Source of the DNA: Sepioteuthis lessoniana | Lineage: Eukaryota > Mollusca > Cephalopoda > Myopsida > Loliginidae | Direction of reading: 5' to 3' | Assembly (NCBI GenBank): GCA_963585895.1 | Contig: OY757912.1 | Span: 80,356,154 to 80,420,153, forward strand | Length of the DNA: 64,000 bases | In this document: one piece after another, positions 36,345 through 47,489 of the stretch | How positions within the stretch are numbered: the first letter of the stretch is position 1 | Layout: every line of letters begins with the position of its first letter | Translations under genes and position numbers: made by a program | The notes under the pieces: generated by a model | Told to the model about the DNA's origin: nothing | Databases searched by the model: none | The model's input: only the letters and a program-made list of their open reading frames with translations

Positions 36345-36900
36345 TCGTCCCATAGCTGTGTGGGCGTATCGTTGACGGTAGCTATGGCTTTGTCGTGCCA
36401 AATAGCTGTGTGGGCATATCGTTGACAGTAGCTATGGCTTTGTCGTGCCCCATAGCTGTGCGGGCGTATCATTGATGGTAGCTATGGCTTTGTCATGCCA
36501 AAGCTGTGCGGACGAGTCAGGACGGTAGCTAAGGCTTGCGCGCCAAAGCTGTGTGGATGTATCGGACAATAGCTAAGGCTGTTTCGCACCAAAGGTGAGC
36601 GGGCATATCGGACGGTAGCAAAGGCTTGTGCGCCAAAGCTGTGCAGGCATATCGAGACGATAGCTAAGGCTTGAGCGCCAAAGCTGTGCAGGCATATCGG
36701 ATGGTAGCTAAGGCTTGCGTGCCAAAGCTGTGCAGGCATATCGGATGGTAGCTAAGGCTTGCATGCCAAAGCTGTGCAGGCACATCAGACGGTAGCTAAG
36801 GCTTTTCATGCCAAAGCTGTGCGGTAGCTAAGGCTTTTTGTGCCAAAGCTGTGCGGGCGTATCAGATGATAGCTAAGGCTTTGGGCACCTAAGCTCTGCA
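36345..36900. repeat. Minisatellites 2 and 3 in LTR-C (about 54-bp then 45-bp units)
   Basis: The first type has three units of ATAGCTGTGTGGGCGTATCG then GGTAGCTATGGCTTTGTCG (36351-36495). The second has eight or nine units of CCAAAGCTGTGCAGGCATAT then GGTAGCTAAGGCTTG (36497-36895). The second evidently derives from the first by loss of a few bases. Confidence 0.85.
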
Positions 36901-37724
36901 CTATCGAGCAAGCAGGCCAGGAGGCCGCAGCTAATATTGGCGTTATCTTAGCATTGCGCAGGTAGCGAAGTGGTAGCTAAAGGCTAACCCATGCCTTTAG
37001 CGCTGCACGGCCAAACGGACGAGTGGAGCCTTTAGTGCATATCGATGCAAAAAAGGAGAGTGAATCTACCACAAGAAGTGGGATTCAGCCTTGTAGCAAG
37101 GCGATTTGTAGAGAAAAATAAAGGTTTTGAATCTACCACTAGAAGTGGCAGTGAGGTGAATGCAACCACGATAACGTAGGATTCAGCCTCGTGGAGCCGA
37201 GTGGCCCCTGAGAGTGTGTAGGCCTCTGAATTTTTGTCGCTGCCTAAGCCTTTTTCATATCAAAGAAAGGCAACACCACCTCTATCGCGCCACGTGAATA
37301 GAAAGTTCTTCTATAAAAAATGGACGCAGAAAATAAGTACTTCTCTAGCCTGATATAGGCTAGTGAAGAGTATTATTTCCATTTTTATAGAATTATTTCT
37401 GGCAGAAGTGTTTTGCAAATGTTGATAAATGTTAATTTATCCTTTTCTTACCTGTAACGGCCGGTTAGAGTCGAAAAAAGGCTTAGTCATTTCCGGCCGT
37501 ACCCGGATGTAATTTTTCTAAGGCAAACGAGTAATCCGATCTGTTTACGTTTGTAAGCTGGCCGTGGCAAAGTGACAAGTTCCTCCATTCCTAAAGCTTA
37601 GACAACCCTTTAATAAAATATATATTCCATATTAGAAGTCAGAAAATCTAGTTAAATATTATTTATGATAATTAATCTAACTAATATTGTGGTTTAATGT
37701 TAGAAATATATTTTTACCATTTTA

Positions 37725-38312
37725 GGTAATATATAGGATCCACACTTTTTTATTTTTAGTTAAATTAGCTAAGAAAATGTAAATCAGAATATTCTTGAAA
37801 AAAAGGATCCAAACCTCACTTAGAATATTTTTAAGCCAATCAGCAAACACATATATTTGAACATTCTTGAAAAAACAAATCAAAGATTTTTCATAGAACC
37901 AAAAAATCGGCGCCTCAAAAAATAAGTAATTTCTACGAATCTGATAGGTTAGATCAGGTCACGAGTTGTGTTTACTCATACATCCGTACATTTGAACTTC
38001 AGTTGACCCGAAATAAAATCTACCCATGTAAACTTAGAATATCTTATTTTGATCCACTCAAAGAGTATAAGAACCCAGAATTTTTTAGTTTAAGAGAGAA
38101 AGCAGCACAGACAACATGAATATGATGCACATGGAAGAAAAAAGTCAGACACACTTAAATACATTAACACGCCAACAGTGGATTTGAATGACCAATAGAT
38201 TAAGTGACTTAGACATACCAGAACTCACACATACTGCATACATACACATGTATGTAAGTATGAGTTGATCTCTCTCTTTCTCACTGTTATTCTTGACTTA
38301 AAATATTCTTGT

Positions 38313-38360
<48 letters not shown>

Positions 38361-38600
38361 ACACACACACACACTTCTATACATAGCAAAATTTATGAAC
38401 ATTACTACCTTTGTATTTGTTATTTGTCCACTTGTGATAAAGTAAAATTATTTGTTTTTTAACACTCTTGTTTTTGTAGATTTTCTTTCGTCTACATTTG
38501 TTTGTACAAATTGTGTTGTATATTGTGGAACTGGCACTCTGATTTACATCTTAGAGAAATATCTATTCCTCCACTAATATCAGTTTTTATCATTTTTGGT
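37725..38600 (+). mobile_element. HSE-bearing LTR-like repeat, copy 1
   Basis: This stretch aligns with the minus strand of 61615-62394 plus 63264-63345, from TATAGGATCCAC to GAGAAATATCTATTCCTC. It contains two perfect three-unit heat-shock elements (37787-37799, 37859-37871). A TATA-like GAGTATAAGAACC lies at about 38062-38074, and a CA microsatellite (38316-38374) sits where the other copy has a short CA run. The layout of upstream elements, TATA box and about 500 bp of untranslated-looking sequence resembles an LTR (U3-R-U5). No coding domain was seen and terminal duplications were not found, so the element class is uncertain. Confidence 0.5.
37787..37871 (+). promoter_or_regulatory. Two heat-shock elements (GAAnnTTCnnGAA)
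   Basis: GAATATTCTTGAA at 37787-37799 and GAACATTCTTGAA at 37859-37871 each match the canonical trimeric HSF1 site with all nine defined bases. They lie about 190-270 bp before the TATA-like sequence. Confidence 0.6.
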
Positions 38601-39439
38601 TATCCATATTTCTATTGTCCCAAGAGAGGCTCATCTTACAAAAATTTCCAAAATGTCTTCTGCCTTCCTATCATTGCATAACTCCAGGATAGTTTGAGTT
38701 ATACCCACTAAATTTTTTGTGATTACTAATTGGACTCTGAGGCATGATTATAGCATTTTAGTTTTTGAAAATTCCAAAATTTTAAAAGTTTTCAGTCTAG
38801 GTTTTGATTTACAATGAATGTATAATGCAAAGGAAACACAGGTAGTGATATAGTTATCAAAGAAAATCAACTTGCCTCCATGAATTCAGATTCTGGATGA
38901 GACTATTTATATTTCTATTCATTCTAATGCCCTTGAGAAAGGTATGTAACCATTTTTTTTATCCACCAACTTTGGGCAAAATAGTAACCATCCAAAAACA
39001 AATAACTTTTATAGATATATTTATGCATTTTTTTTGCTTAAAGAGGTGTTACAATTTTATTTTTGGTCAGTTTCAATGTTGTAGGTTTTAGTAATAAATA
39101 ATAGCTAATAATATCCAATTGGATTGTATAATATTCCACTTAAATAATAAAATCCTAGTTTTATTGGTTTTGTAGAAAATTGCCATTTTCTAAAAAAATT
39201 TGGTTGGGGTGTACTTATTGTTGATAATGGAATGAATTTACACAACTGCTACTGCAAAGACAATGGCATCAATGCCATCAACAAAGCCTTAATCAGATGA
39301 TGACCCTAGGATCAAGTATGTTTTTTAGACCAAAGCACCACTATCATTAACCAAAGGCATCCCATCAGCATCTCATGATACCACTAGGCTTTGTTGGTTT
39401 TCCATCACAGAGCAGGAATACCAGATCCATGTGAGGTGG
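38601..39439. other. Unassigned A+T-rich sequence
   Basis: No gene or repeat is recognised. Confidence 0.5.
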
Positions 39440-39675
39440 AGGGGGGTCCTGTGGCATTGTAGCTAATGTGTAGGATTACAACATCATAGTGAGAGAATTT
39501 GAATTCCAGTTGCATTAACTTTCAGACAAATATCCTTGGGAGAGGTATGAACTCCCTTATTCCTACCAGTTATGAGTTAAATAGTATCTATACTATCTTA
39601 CAATGAGAATGGCTTTGACATTAAATAACCCATGAAGGTTGATATGCTATTAAAACAAAGAAACCAAAACCAAAA
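39440..39675 (+). repeat. S2 SINE
   Basis: It begins GGGGTCCTGTGGCATTGTAG, then CTTTCAGACAAATATCC, and ends TGAAGGTTGATATGCTATTA with AAACAAAGAAACC. Confidence 0.75.
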
Positions 39676-39974
39676 TCAGTTCCCATCAGATACAACTTCA
39701 GCCTGATCTTGGAGCATGTTTCCACATTGCTCTTGCAGTTCTTTGTACTTTCCTGTTTGCATTGATATGCCCAGTCAATGATTTTCCTCAAAAGGAACCA
39801 TTAACTCAATGATGTAAACTAATTTTCAATTAATGCACATGACCACAAAATCAGGACTCTGTACAAGGTTAAAGTCAGCTGGAAAGGTGACATGACATTC
39901 AACCATCAAACAATGAGGAATTGTACTTATTTGGAACAGTAACTCCTGGAATGTTTCCTTCTTTTACTAAATTT

Positions 39975-40405
39975 ATTACCGTCCTGTTGGCTGGGGTTGT
40001 AAAATACACCCACTGCATCCTTGCAGAGGGATAAGATTGCTTCACCAAGAGTGTCCTGGATATGACTGTAAACAATAGCCTTGGAGATTTAGGAAATGTG
40101 AAGTACTCCTTCATTGCCATTGCTCTCAGGTCCACTCTGACCTGGAGTGGTAGCATCTAATAAGGTCCTATCTATGGGTCAAATAGAACAAACTGTGTGC
40201 AAACAAATGACTGATATTAAATTGTGACTGTTACATAGCAATACTTAAAACCATTTAACTGTTTACAAAAACAAGCTCAGGTTCATTTAAGAATGTTATC
40301 AACAAAATGTCCTTAGAAATCATTTATGTTTTTAATATATATGTTTAAATAGGATTTGGCATTAAATTACCTACAATTGTCGATATGCCATAAAACCAAA
40401 CCAAA
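39975..40405 (+). repeat. R3 repeat
   Basis: From GTCCTGTTGGCTGGGGTTGT through CTCAGGTCCACTCTGACCTG and tail units to TGTCGATATGCCATAAAACC. Confidence 0.75.
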
Positions 40406-40413
40406 TCAAAATT

Positions 40414-40417
<4 letters not shown>

Positions 40418-40480
<63 letters not shown>

Positions 40481-40706
40481 GTTGATAATGTTGATAATGG
40501 AGTATGCTACATTTACAGAAATAATCCTCAGTATTGGTGATAAAGTATATATACATTAGAATAGTCTAGAGACAGAGTCAGCAGCACTTGGTAATAGTCA
40601 GTTTCTCACCTATCCAATTATCAGACCAAGTGCTGGTCTGATAATTGCATAGGTGAGAAATTGACAGAAACCAAGTACCACTGACTCTGTGTCTACACTA
40701 TCCAAA

Positions 40707-40771
<65 letters not shown>
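40418..40771. repeat. Foldback element flanked by (TA)n microsatellites
   Basis: TA tracts lie at 40418-40479 and 40709-40771. Between them, 40561-40628 and 40634-40701 form a hairpin with 68-bp arms and a 5-bp loop (AGTGC). Arm text includes CACCTATCCAATTATCAGAC. The arms differ at roughly ten positions. The TA tracts could be expanded target sites of a TA-specific foldback transposon. Confidence 0.75.
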
Positions 40772-40775
<4 letters not shown>

Positions 40776-41494
40776 GTAACATTAGATAAAGTTCAGCTGC
40801 CTGTTATATTGCTGGTGAAATCTTAGCAAAATTATACAATGATTTCATATTATCTCCAAAAGACAATATCAACCCCTGAAACTTTATCTTGAATATCTTA
40901 TTTTAATGGTAACAGCTGTTGTAACTGAGAATGCAAGAATATTGTTGATTTGACAATAAAAAAGGAGACCATGTTTAATTTTATAATGTTATTGATTTTG
41001 TTGATTTTTTTTATTACTGAAGTCCATAATAGTTGAATTATTTCCAAAAATATTAACCTTGAACTTTTTAACAAAAGAAAAGCTGTTTCTTACCCCAACT
41101 ATTTGAAAATAAATTCCTGTTGAAACAGAAAGTTATTTATTCATTTATTTTTGTATAATAGTTAAAATTACATTTCACCATATTTATTAGTTTACTAGTG
41201 GAATCCTAGAGGATGTTTTTAGTATTTGAAGAATCCAAAACTTTCAAAGTTTTTAACTAGAAGTTCTATTTACCGTGTAACTGGATTTTTATTTTATATC
41301 CATCATATTGGCTAAACTAGATTTTTATCTTTTTCTTTAACTTTATAAAGACATGTAGCAGGAAATTGTCTTACAAAAAACCAAAGTTGTTAAAAGAGAG
41401 TAAATGACACTTTTCAGCAAGGAGATAGTTTTAAGCTCACAATGACATAGGTTTGCCAAGTAATTAACAGCAAAAAGATAAAAAGACAACCACC

Positions 41495-42530
41495 CTGTTG
41501 ACCGGGATTAGAATACACTGACTGTATCCTCTGCATAGGGATATGACCATTTAAAAAAAAGCAGTGTCCTGACTATGACACTAAACTGCATCTGATGGCA
41601 AGACTCCATAGTGATAGTCTCATCTATGGGTCAAATTGTGGAGTACCTTTTCATTGCCATTACTCCCTAGTCCTTTTTTATTCAGAGTGATGTTATATTT
41701 AGCGTATGGTAGCAAGGAAAAGACAAACACTGTTTGAAAGTTTTTAAACAATTATATTAACAAAAAGAAAAAACAAGGTGATAAAGCAAAGAATCAAAAG
41801 TACAAATTTGTAGCGTACAATATCAAGTGAAAGAGTGAATCGAGGTGTGTGTGCGAAGCCAGAGTTCATGTACGGTCATGTATGTTATAAGTTAAGAAAC
41901 TCACTTGGTGGGTATGGTGGTATAAAGGTGGTAAGGGTATCAGATGATGTTGGTGGTAGTAGCAGTTGTGGACAAGGTGGCGTTGAAGCTAAGTCAGCAG
42001 TTGTTCACAGCAGGTGGTGCGTCAAAAATCCGACAGAGTTCAGATGAGTTCTTATGGCCGTAGCGTGTTCTTCCCGTCAACCCTCAGTAGGCTGGTCTGA
42101 CGCCTTTGAAGATTTTCGCTGCTTAAGTAGTTACCCTTTGGATCAAGTCGGTTGTGGGAATTTTTTTAGGGGGAAAATTTATGATTGGCTGAAAAAGGGT
42201 ATTTTGTTAATGTGAATTAATTTCTTGCATTCTTGCTGGAAGCTCTGTGCAGAGCCTCTTTTGCAAAGACACATTTTATTCATTGTCTCGGCAGCAGCTG
42301 TCAGGCTAACATCCGGTCGAATGCTACCCTTCTCCAGCCACGTGTATGTTTTTTGAATAAAATCGTAAATCGGGAGAGATCTGAATACTGCTATATAACA
42401 GTGATAGTCTCATCTATGGGTCAAATAGATCTATTTGAAGATTCTTTATATTCAATAGGAATATTTGATACCATATAGCTTTAAATCATTTGTATAAAGA
42501 ATTGTTACTTGAAGCCATGTCCACTCCTAG
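41495..42530 (+). repeat. R3 repeat interrupted by solo LTR-D
   Basis: The R3 head (CCTGTTGACCGGGATTAGAA) and middle run to CAGAGTGA at 41690. R3 resumes at 42401 with TAGTCTCATCTATGGGTCAA after the LTR. Confidence 0.7.
41691..42400 (+). mobile_element. Solo LTR-D
   Basis: A 710-bp block begins TGTTATATTTAGCG and ends CTATATAACA. It has 7-bp inverted ends (TGTTATA / TATAACA) and is flanked by GTGA at 41687-41690 and 42401-42404. A TATAAA occurs at 41921-41926, and an AATAAA at 42356-42361 lies about 40 bp before the end, as expected for the R-U5 part of a + strand LTR. Deleting it with one GTGA restores R3 sequence. No internal retroelement sequence is present. The 70-codon Gly/Val-rich frame at 41835-42047 has no recognisable homology. 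Confidence 0.75.
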
Positions 42531-42534
42531 TGCA

Positions 42535-43245
42535 TTCGAGCCCAGTTGGTTGATGCTATAGAATATACCGACTGCATCACTGTAGAGGGGTAAGACTCCC
42601 CCAACAAGTGTCCTGGATGTCACTCTAAACCAGCTGATGGTGATGCTTCAGTAATGCTGGAGTTTTGGGAAATGCAGAGTACCCCTATTTACCATTGCTC
42701 TCAGGTCCACTCTTGCCCAGAAAGGTAGCGCCTGATAATCTATGGGTCAAATAAAACTAAACAGTGTACTTATGCTAAACTGAATTGTTTGAAATAGAAT
42801 TGTTTTGACATTTAAACTGTATACTTATGTTAAACTGAATTGTTTGAAATAGATCTGTTTATATGTATAAAAATGGAATTGGCATTAAATAACCTACAAT
42901 GGTTAATACGCCATGGAACCAAACCAAACCAAACCAAACCAAAAACTTGAAATTATCATCATTTACTAAGGATTATCATTAGTTACTTAAAAACATAGAA
43001 CTGTGTATGAATTACTAGTATTAGATAGGAATTCTTGAAATCATATAACTGTGTGCAAATTGTTTGTATTTGATAGGAACACCTGATATCATATAACTGT
43101 ATGCAAAAAAACACGTGAGAAACAACTACATAAAAAGCGTAAATATAAGTGTATGATGAACAGGATTCCCTACCCTCTAGGCATAAAATAACCCTTGACT
43201 GGTTGACATACTATTAAAACTAATCAATAAATCAGCAAAAAGATA
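42535..43245 (+). repeat. R3 repeats, two in tandem
   Basis: The first runs from GCCCAGTTGGTTGATGCTAT to AATACGCCATGGAACC and an (AACC)n run at 42945. The second is a tail only, ending GGTTGACATACTATTAAAAC. Confidence 0.7.
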
Positions 43246-43289
43246 AAATTTACTGTACAATAAAAAGACAGGGGTTACAAATGTAGTTA

Positions 43290-43540
43290 AGTGGGAGTCA
43301 ACGTGGTGTAGTGGTAAACATGCTGGACAGCAACATTGTGGTAAACAAGTCTGAATTCTAGTTATGCTTGCACATTCACTTTCAGACTAATATGCTTGGG
43401 AAAGGTATGAATAGCTTTATTCCCCCTGCTATAAATAGTGCCACTACTATTCTTCTCCAAGGATAGCTTTGGTATTAAATAACCCACAAAGGCTGATATG
43501 CCATTAAACAAAGAAACCAAACCAAACCAAATGTAGCACA
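43290..43540 (+). repeat. S2 SINE
   Basis: Head GGGAGTCAACGTGGTGTAGT, middle TTTCAGACTAATATGCTTGG, end GGCTGATATGCCATTAAAC. Confidence 0.75.
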
Positions 43541-43766
43541 CTGCCAAAAAAAATAAATAAATAACAGGTTGGAGGAGGTGTACGTCATCTCCGTTCTTTT
43601 AACTTTAATCTTATTCAGTGACCGATTTGCTCTTCATTATTCTTTTCATCACAATGTTTCCTTTATTCAAAAATATTTTCAATTCACAGTCATCAAAACA
43701 AGTAGGTCACTCAATGAAATTCCTTACTACTCTGATGTTTGTATATATTGAGTTAGTGGGATGGTA

Positions 43767-44673
43767 CAAGGATCATTAAATGAGTTTCCAGACTTTTTTC
43801 GTATGGGCACTTTTATTGATAGTACACACATGAAACTCTGGTCCCCTTCGAAGTATTCTCCTCTGGCTGCAATGCACTTGTTGTACCATTTCAACAACTT
43901 CTGGAAGGCTCCATGGAAGTCCTCTTGTGTGAGCGTGTCAATGACCTTTATCACAGCCTCTTTCATCTCCTCAATTGTCTCATAACGACAGCCTCTGAGC
44001 TTAGGGAATAACCAAAAGTCACAGGGAGCAATGTCTGGACTATAGGGAGGCTGAGGAACTGTCTTGATGCCCATCTTGGTCAAATAGTCTGTGACAAGAA
44101 TAGAGTTGTGGACTGGTGCATTGTCCTGGTGGAAATGCCACTGACCTGATTTGAAGAGTGCTGGCCTCTTCTGACGGAATCTCTTCCTGAACTCCCTCAA
44201 AACCTCATAATAGTAACTCTAACACTAACCCTAACCCTTTGGCCAATCAACTGTGGTGTATTGACTTCCTTACTCCTGCCACACCTCTCATCATCCCTCA
44301 CAGACTCCCTGCCTTCCTTGAATCTCTTATGTCCCTCAAAAACTGATGCTCGATTCATGCAAGATGCTCTAAAAGCAGTCTGAAGCATTCCATATGTTTC
44401 TGTGGCATTTTTTCCAAGTTTAAAACACAATTTTATTGCATATCGTTCTTCTAAAGTGTCAGGTTGCATTTTTGAAATTCACCAGCTGTGATAATCAGGC
44501 TTTAGTAGGGTGTATTCCAATTGCTGCTGTAGCTGTTGATTTGAACCTGAAATCATAAAAATTGGTCAGTCATCTCATAAGATGTATAGCAGTAACATAC
44601 TGAATTTTCAAGAGTCTACAGCAATTTTAAATGTCTGTACAAAAAAGTCTGGAAACTTATTGAATGCTCCACA
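43767..44673 (-). mobile_element. Mariner M1, internally deleted copy
   Basis: A 907-bp element has the same terminal repeats as the copy at 25253 (AAGTTTCCAGACTT) and TA at both ends (43765-43766, 44674-44675). The N-terminal frame (44469-44197) reads MQPDTLEERYAIKL through NTPQLIGQ. The C-terminal frame (44200-43727) starts REFRKRFRQKRPALF and keeps HQDNAPVHNS and PPYSPDIAPCDFWLF. About 450 bp containing the first catalytic Asp is missing and replaced by a short CCCTAA-like filler at 44217-44238. It cannot make an active transposase. The ends are intact, so it could in principle be mobilised in trans. Confidence 0.9.
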
Positions 44674-44675
44674 TA

Positions 44676-45274
44676 TATATTTCTTTTATTTAAAAAATAT
44701 ATATCCCCAATAGTGTATAAGATTAAAAAAGAAAAAAATTAACAATTCAAAAGCAATTTTTTTATAATGATTGTTAATATAGACCTCCATTACATTCTAA
44801 TACACAGATTAATTGATCAAGAAATAGAAAAAATAAAAAATAATTTTAACAAAATATTTTCATATCTCCTGAGAACTGAGGTCTCTACCATCTAATGGGG
44901 AGTACATTGAATAGAAAACTGATGGGGTACTAATAAAAATCAAAAAATAAAAAGCCAATAAAATTGTTTCAAAACAAAAGATAAAAAAATATTCTGTCTT
45001 AAATAGGATGGATTGGCTTGAATTTTTGGGAGTTCAAAATATTTATCTGAAACAGTAATCTCCAAATGGAATTGAGATAAACTCCTCTCATTCTTCACAA
45101 ACAAGCAATATTCACTCACTTTTTGCCAAATTTTGATGAAGGCAGTCTCTTCCTCCTAAAACTGGATTTTACTTTAAACTGATGATTAAAGAAAGAGATC
45201 AGGTATTTGAGGCAAAAAAAAAATTCATAGAATTATAAAATCTCTTCTTTTGAGACTCTCAGAATACAGAGTTA
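44676..45274. other. Unassigned A+T-rich sequence
   Basis: No gene or repeat is recognised. Confidence 0.5.
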
Positions 45275-45435
45275 GTATTTACCCCACCCCCAACACTACA
45301 AGCAGGGTATGATAAAAGGTTAATTTTTAAGCAGAGTACAACTGGTTTGAATTCAGAGTTTTCTTTCTCCAAGACCAATTACCATACCAAGATTAGAGAG
45401 TTCAGTTTGTCCTACTATGCATGTCATTGAATAAA
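45275..45435 (-). repeat. S4 SINE, 3' part
   Basis: The minus-strand tail with TTTACCCCACCCCC and AACTGGTTTGAATTCAGAG is shared with the S4 copy at 16580-16680. The tRNA-like head is missing. Confidence 0.6.
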
Positions 45436-45479
45436 TATAGTGAATTTTTGGAAAAAAGCCAAATAATCTTTTTTCAGAA

Positions 45480-46190
45480 TTTTTTCCATTAATGGAAACC
45501 CTAGATTGTTTGGAATTGGTTTATGTCAAAATTATTTTAATCTTGCCAAAATATTTATTTTGAGGCTATTTAAAATGATGGAATATTAAACAGAGTACTC
45601 CAGACTTGAACAGAAGTCTTTCATCAAATTTTTGGTGCCTGAAAAGTGCAAACTATGAGAAATTAACAGAAGAATAGGTGATGGGTACAGTGAAGCATAT
45701 TTTAATCAAAACAATATTTACAAATGGGCTAAATTGTTTAGACTTTATTCAAGATGAAGATAGTCTTGGCAGGCCTACAATGATGAGCATACCTGAAATG
45801 GTATTTCAGATTCATTTTGGGTGACAAGAATAACAACTGAGTACATTTCTGAACCCCTGGGAATGATGACCTTGCCTTTCTAAGTTAGTTGTTGTTGGGT
45901 TTTACCAGGACAATACGAGGCGTGATATTGCATCAATAACTGTGGAAATCATGTCAGTCCACATATGTTCCACTCTGATTTCTATTAGTCTAAAAGAATG
46001 TTTGTGTGAAACTAAATTTTCAAGCAATGATAAAGTGAAGAGTAATATGTGAAGATAGCTAAAAATTCAGTCCAAAGATTTCTTGGCTGAAGGAATACAA
46101 AAGCTTGTTTTTCAATGGAAAAAAATGTGTTTTAAAGAATAGAGATTTTATCAAAAAAAATAAAGCTAATTATTTTTTCATGGGAAATGT
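45480..46190 (+). mobile_element. Mariner remnant, family M3, with N- and C-terminal parts
   Basis: It shares its left part with 14870-14960. N-terminal readings are RRIGDGYSEAYFNQNNIYKW and AKLFRLYS, with LGRPTM-like text next. C-terminal readings are ISLKECLCETKFSSND and FLAEGIQKLVFQWKKCV. The central catalytic part is mostly deleted and stops are frequent. Confidence 0.65.
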
Positions 46191-47489
46191 GAGTTATTAT
46201 ATTGCAAAATTCACTTTATGTATTGGATGGCCCCTGTATTTACCCATAGCTGAGTTGGTGCAGTAATACATTGTGTTTTTTCTCGCCTAGCTACGACATC
46301 ACATTGCCACAATGAACTGGCTACCAAGACAAAGAACAAACCACACTGCATGTAAACTACAAAGCCTTCAAATAGTTTACATAAAAGGTGTATGAAACTA
46401 TAGTGAAAAAAGGTAGGCTTCATAGACTCCTTTGTGTCAATGCAATACATACACACTGGTAAAATAACAAGACTTACTGTGAAAATCTTTTTGTTAACAC
46501 TGAGGAAATTTATAGATCACCAGCCATGTGAAAGGTGTCTTGTTGTTATAGAGGCATTTTATCAATTTTCCTCCTTCTTCAGACTGAGCTCTTTAAATGA
46601 ATCATTTTACATGAGCCATCACACCACAAATAACAATCAATATAATGTATTGCTCTACAATATTCTGGTGTCAGAGAGACCTATCTTAACCTAGAAGAAA
46701 ATTCCCAGAATGTGAAAATACTTTTTTTGGGAGCCCTTTTTTTGAGGCATTCAGTGGGCAACTGTTACCTGAATGGATACATCTCAGGGCCAGAAAGACT
46801 TTCTTGGCATCTTTTTTCTAGAATAGACCATTCTCACCATATTCTGCACACATCTGACCCAGGAAATGAACACATAGAATTTTCCAATGCTTCTTGATGT
46901 TTGACATTCTCAGTTCACCTTGGACAGATGAAGATAATAAATCTCAAGATATATTTGAGGAGTTCTACAACCCTGAAGGTGTCAGTACAGATTTCTTTCT
47001 TAACTAAGAAGGTTGGTGCATGGAAGCAAAAGTAACAAGATTCCATAAAAGATGAAAGGATTAGATGTGTGAAATACACACCTCCATTCTCCTTTTTAAG
47101 GAGAGTATCCTTTTAGATCACAGTTGAACTGCTAACTCAACCTTTCCCAACACCTCTAAACAATTCTTTCTCTGCTAGAAGCTAGGATCAAACCAGACAC
47201 AAAGTATCTAGCATGGTCTGTTTTTTCCAACAGAAGAGGCTGACAAGGTACAACCAATTTATGGACCTAAAGCAAAGCCAACAGATTTATTGATTACTGT
47301 TTCATATAATCCAATTTCTTTCCAGACTTGGATGATTTTGGCATTACTCATAACAAGTATAATTGACATTGGTGGAATACTTGGCTGAAATGGTGATATC
47401 AGATACTATGAATCCACACAGGATTATGGCTCAAGTATTTAAGAGCTGAAAATTACTAATCACCTCCCCACCATACCTCTTAACTGGTT
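46191..47489. other. Unassigned sequence
   Basis: Several short open frames are present without recognisable products. No repeat family from this window is evident. Confidence 0.45.

Larger units (their letters stand above)
35517..37569. mobile_element. Solo LTR-C candidate, 2053 bp, with internal minisatellites
   Basis: The block starts TGTTGCGGAGCC and ends CCGTGGCA (inverted ends TGTTGCGG / TGCCACGG), flanked by AAGT at 35513-35516 and 37570-37573. It is visibly richer in G+C and CpG than its surroundings. Inside are four nested kinds of tandem repeat (listed separately), a TATAAAAAA at about 37313, an E-box CACGTG near 37291 and, on the other strand, AATAAA at 35636-35641. Orientation is undecided. 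Open frames on the minus strand (up to 140 codons) follow the repeat units and look fortuitous. No pol sequence adjoins it. Calling it an LTR is inference from the ends and the duplication. Confidence 0.5.

Noticed and set aside
35653..36739. Minus-strand frames of 140, 91 and 85 codons
   Set aside because: They follow the minisatellite units of LTR-C. The repeated peptide text comes from the DNA repeats rather than from a gene.
41835..42047. Gly/Ser/Val-rich 70-codon frame
   Set aside because: It lies wholly inside LTR-D and has no start context or homologue that I recognise.
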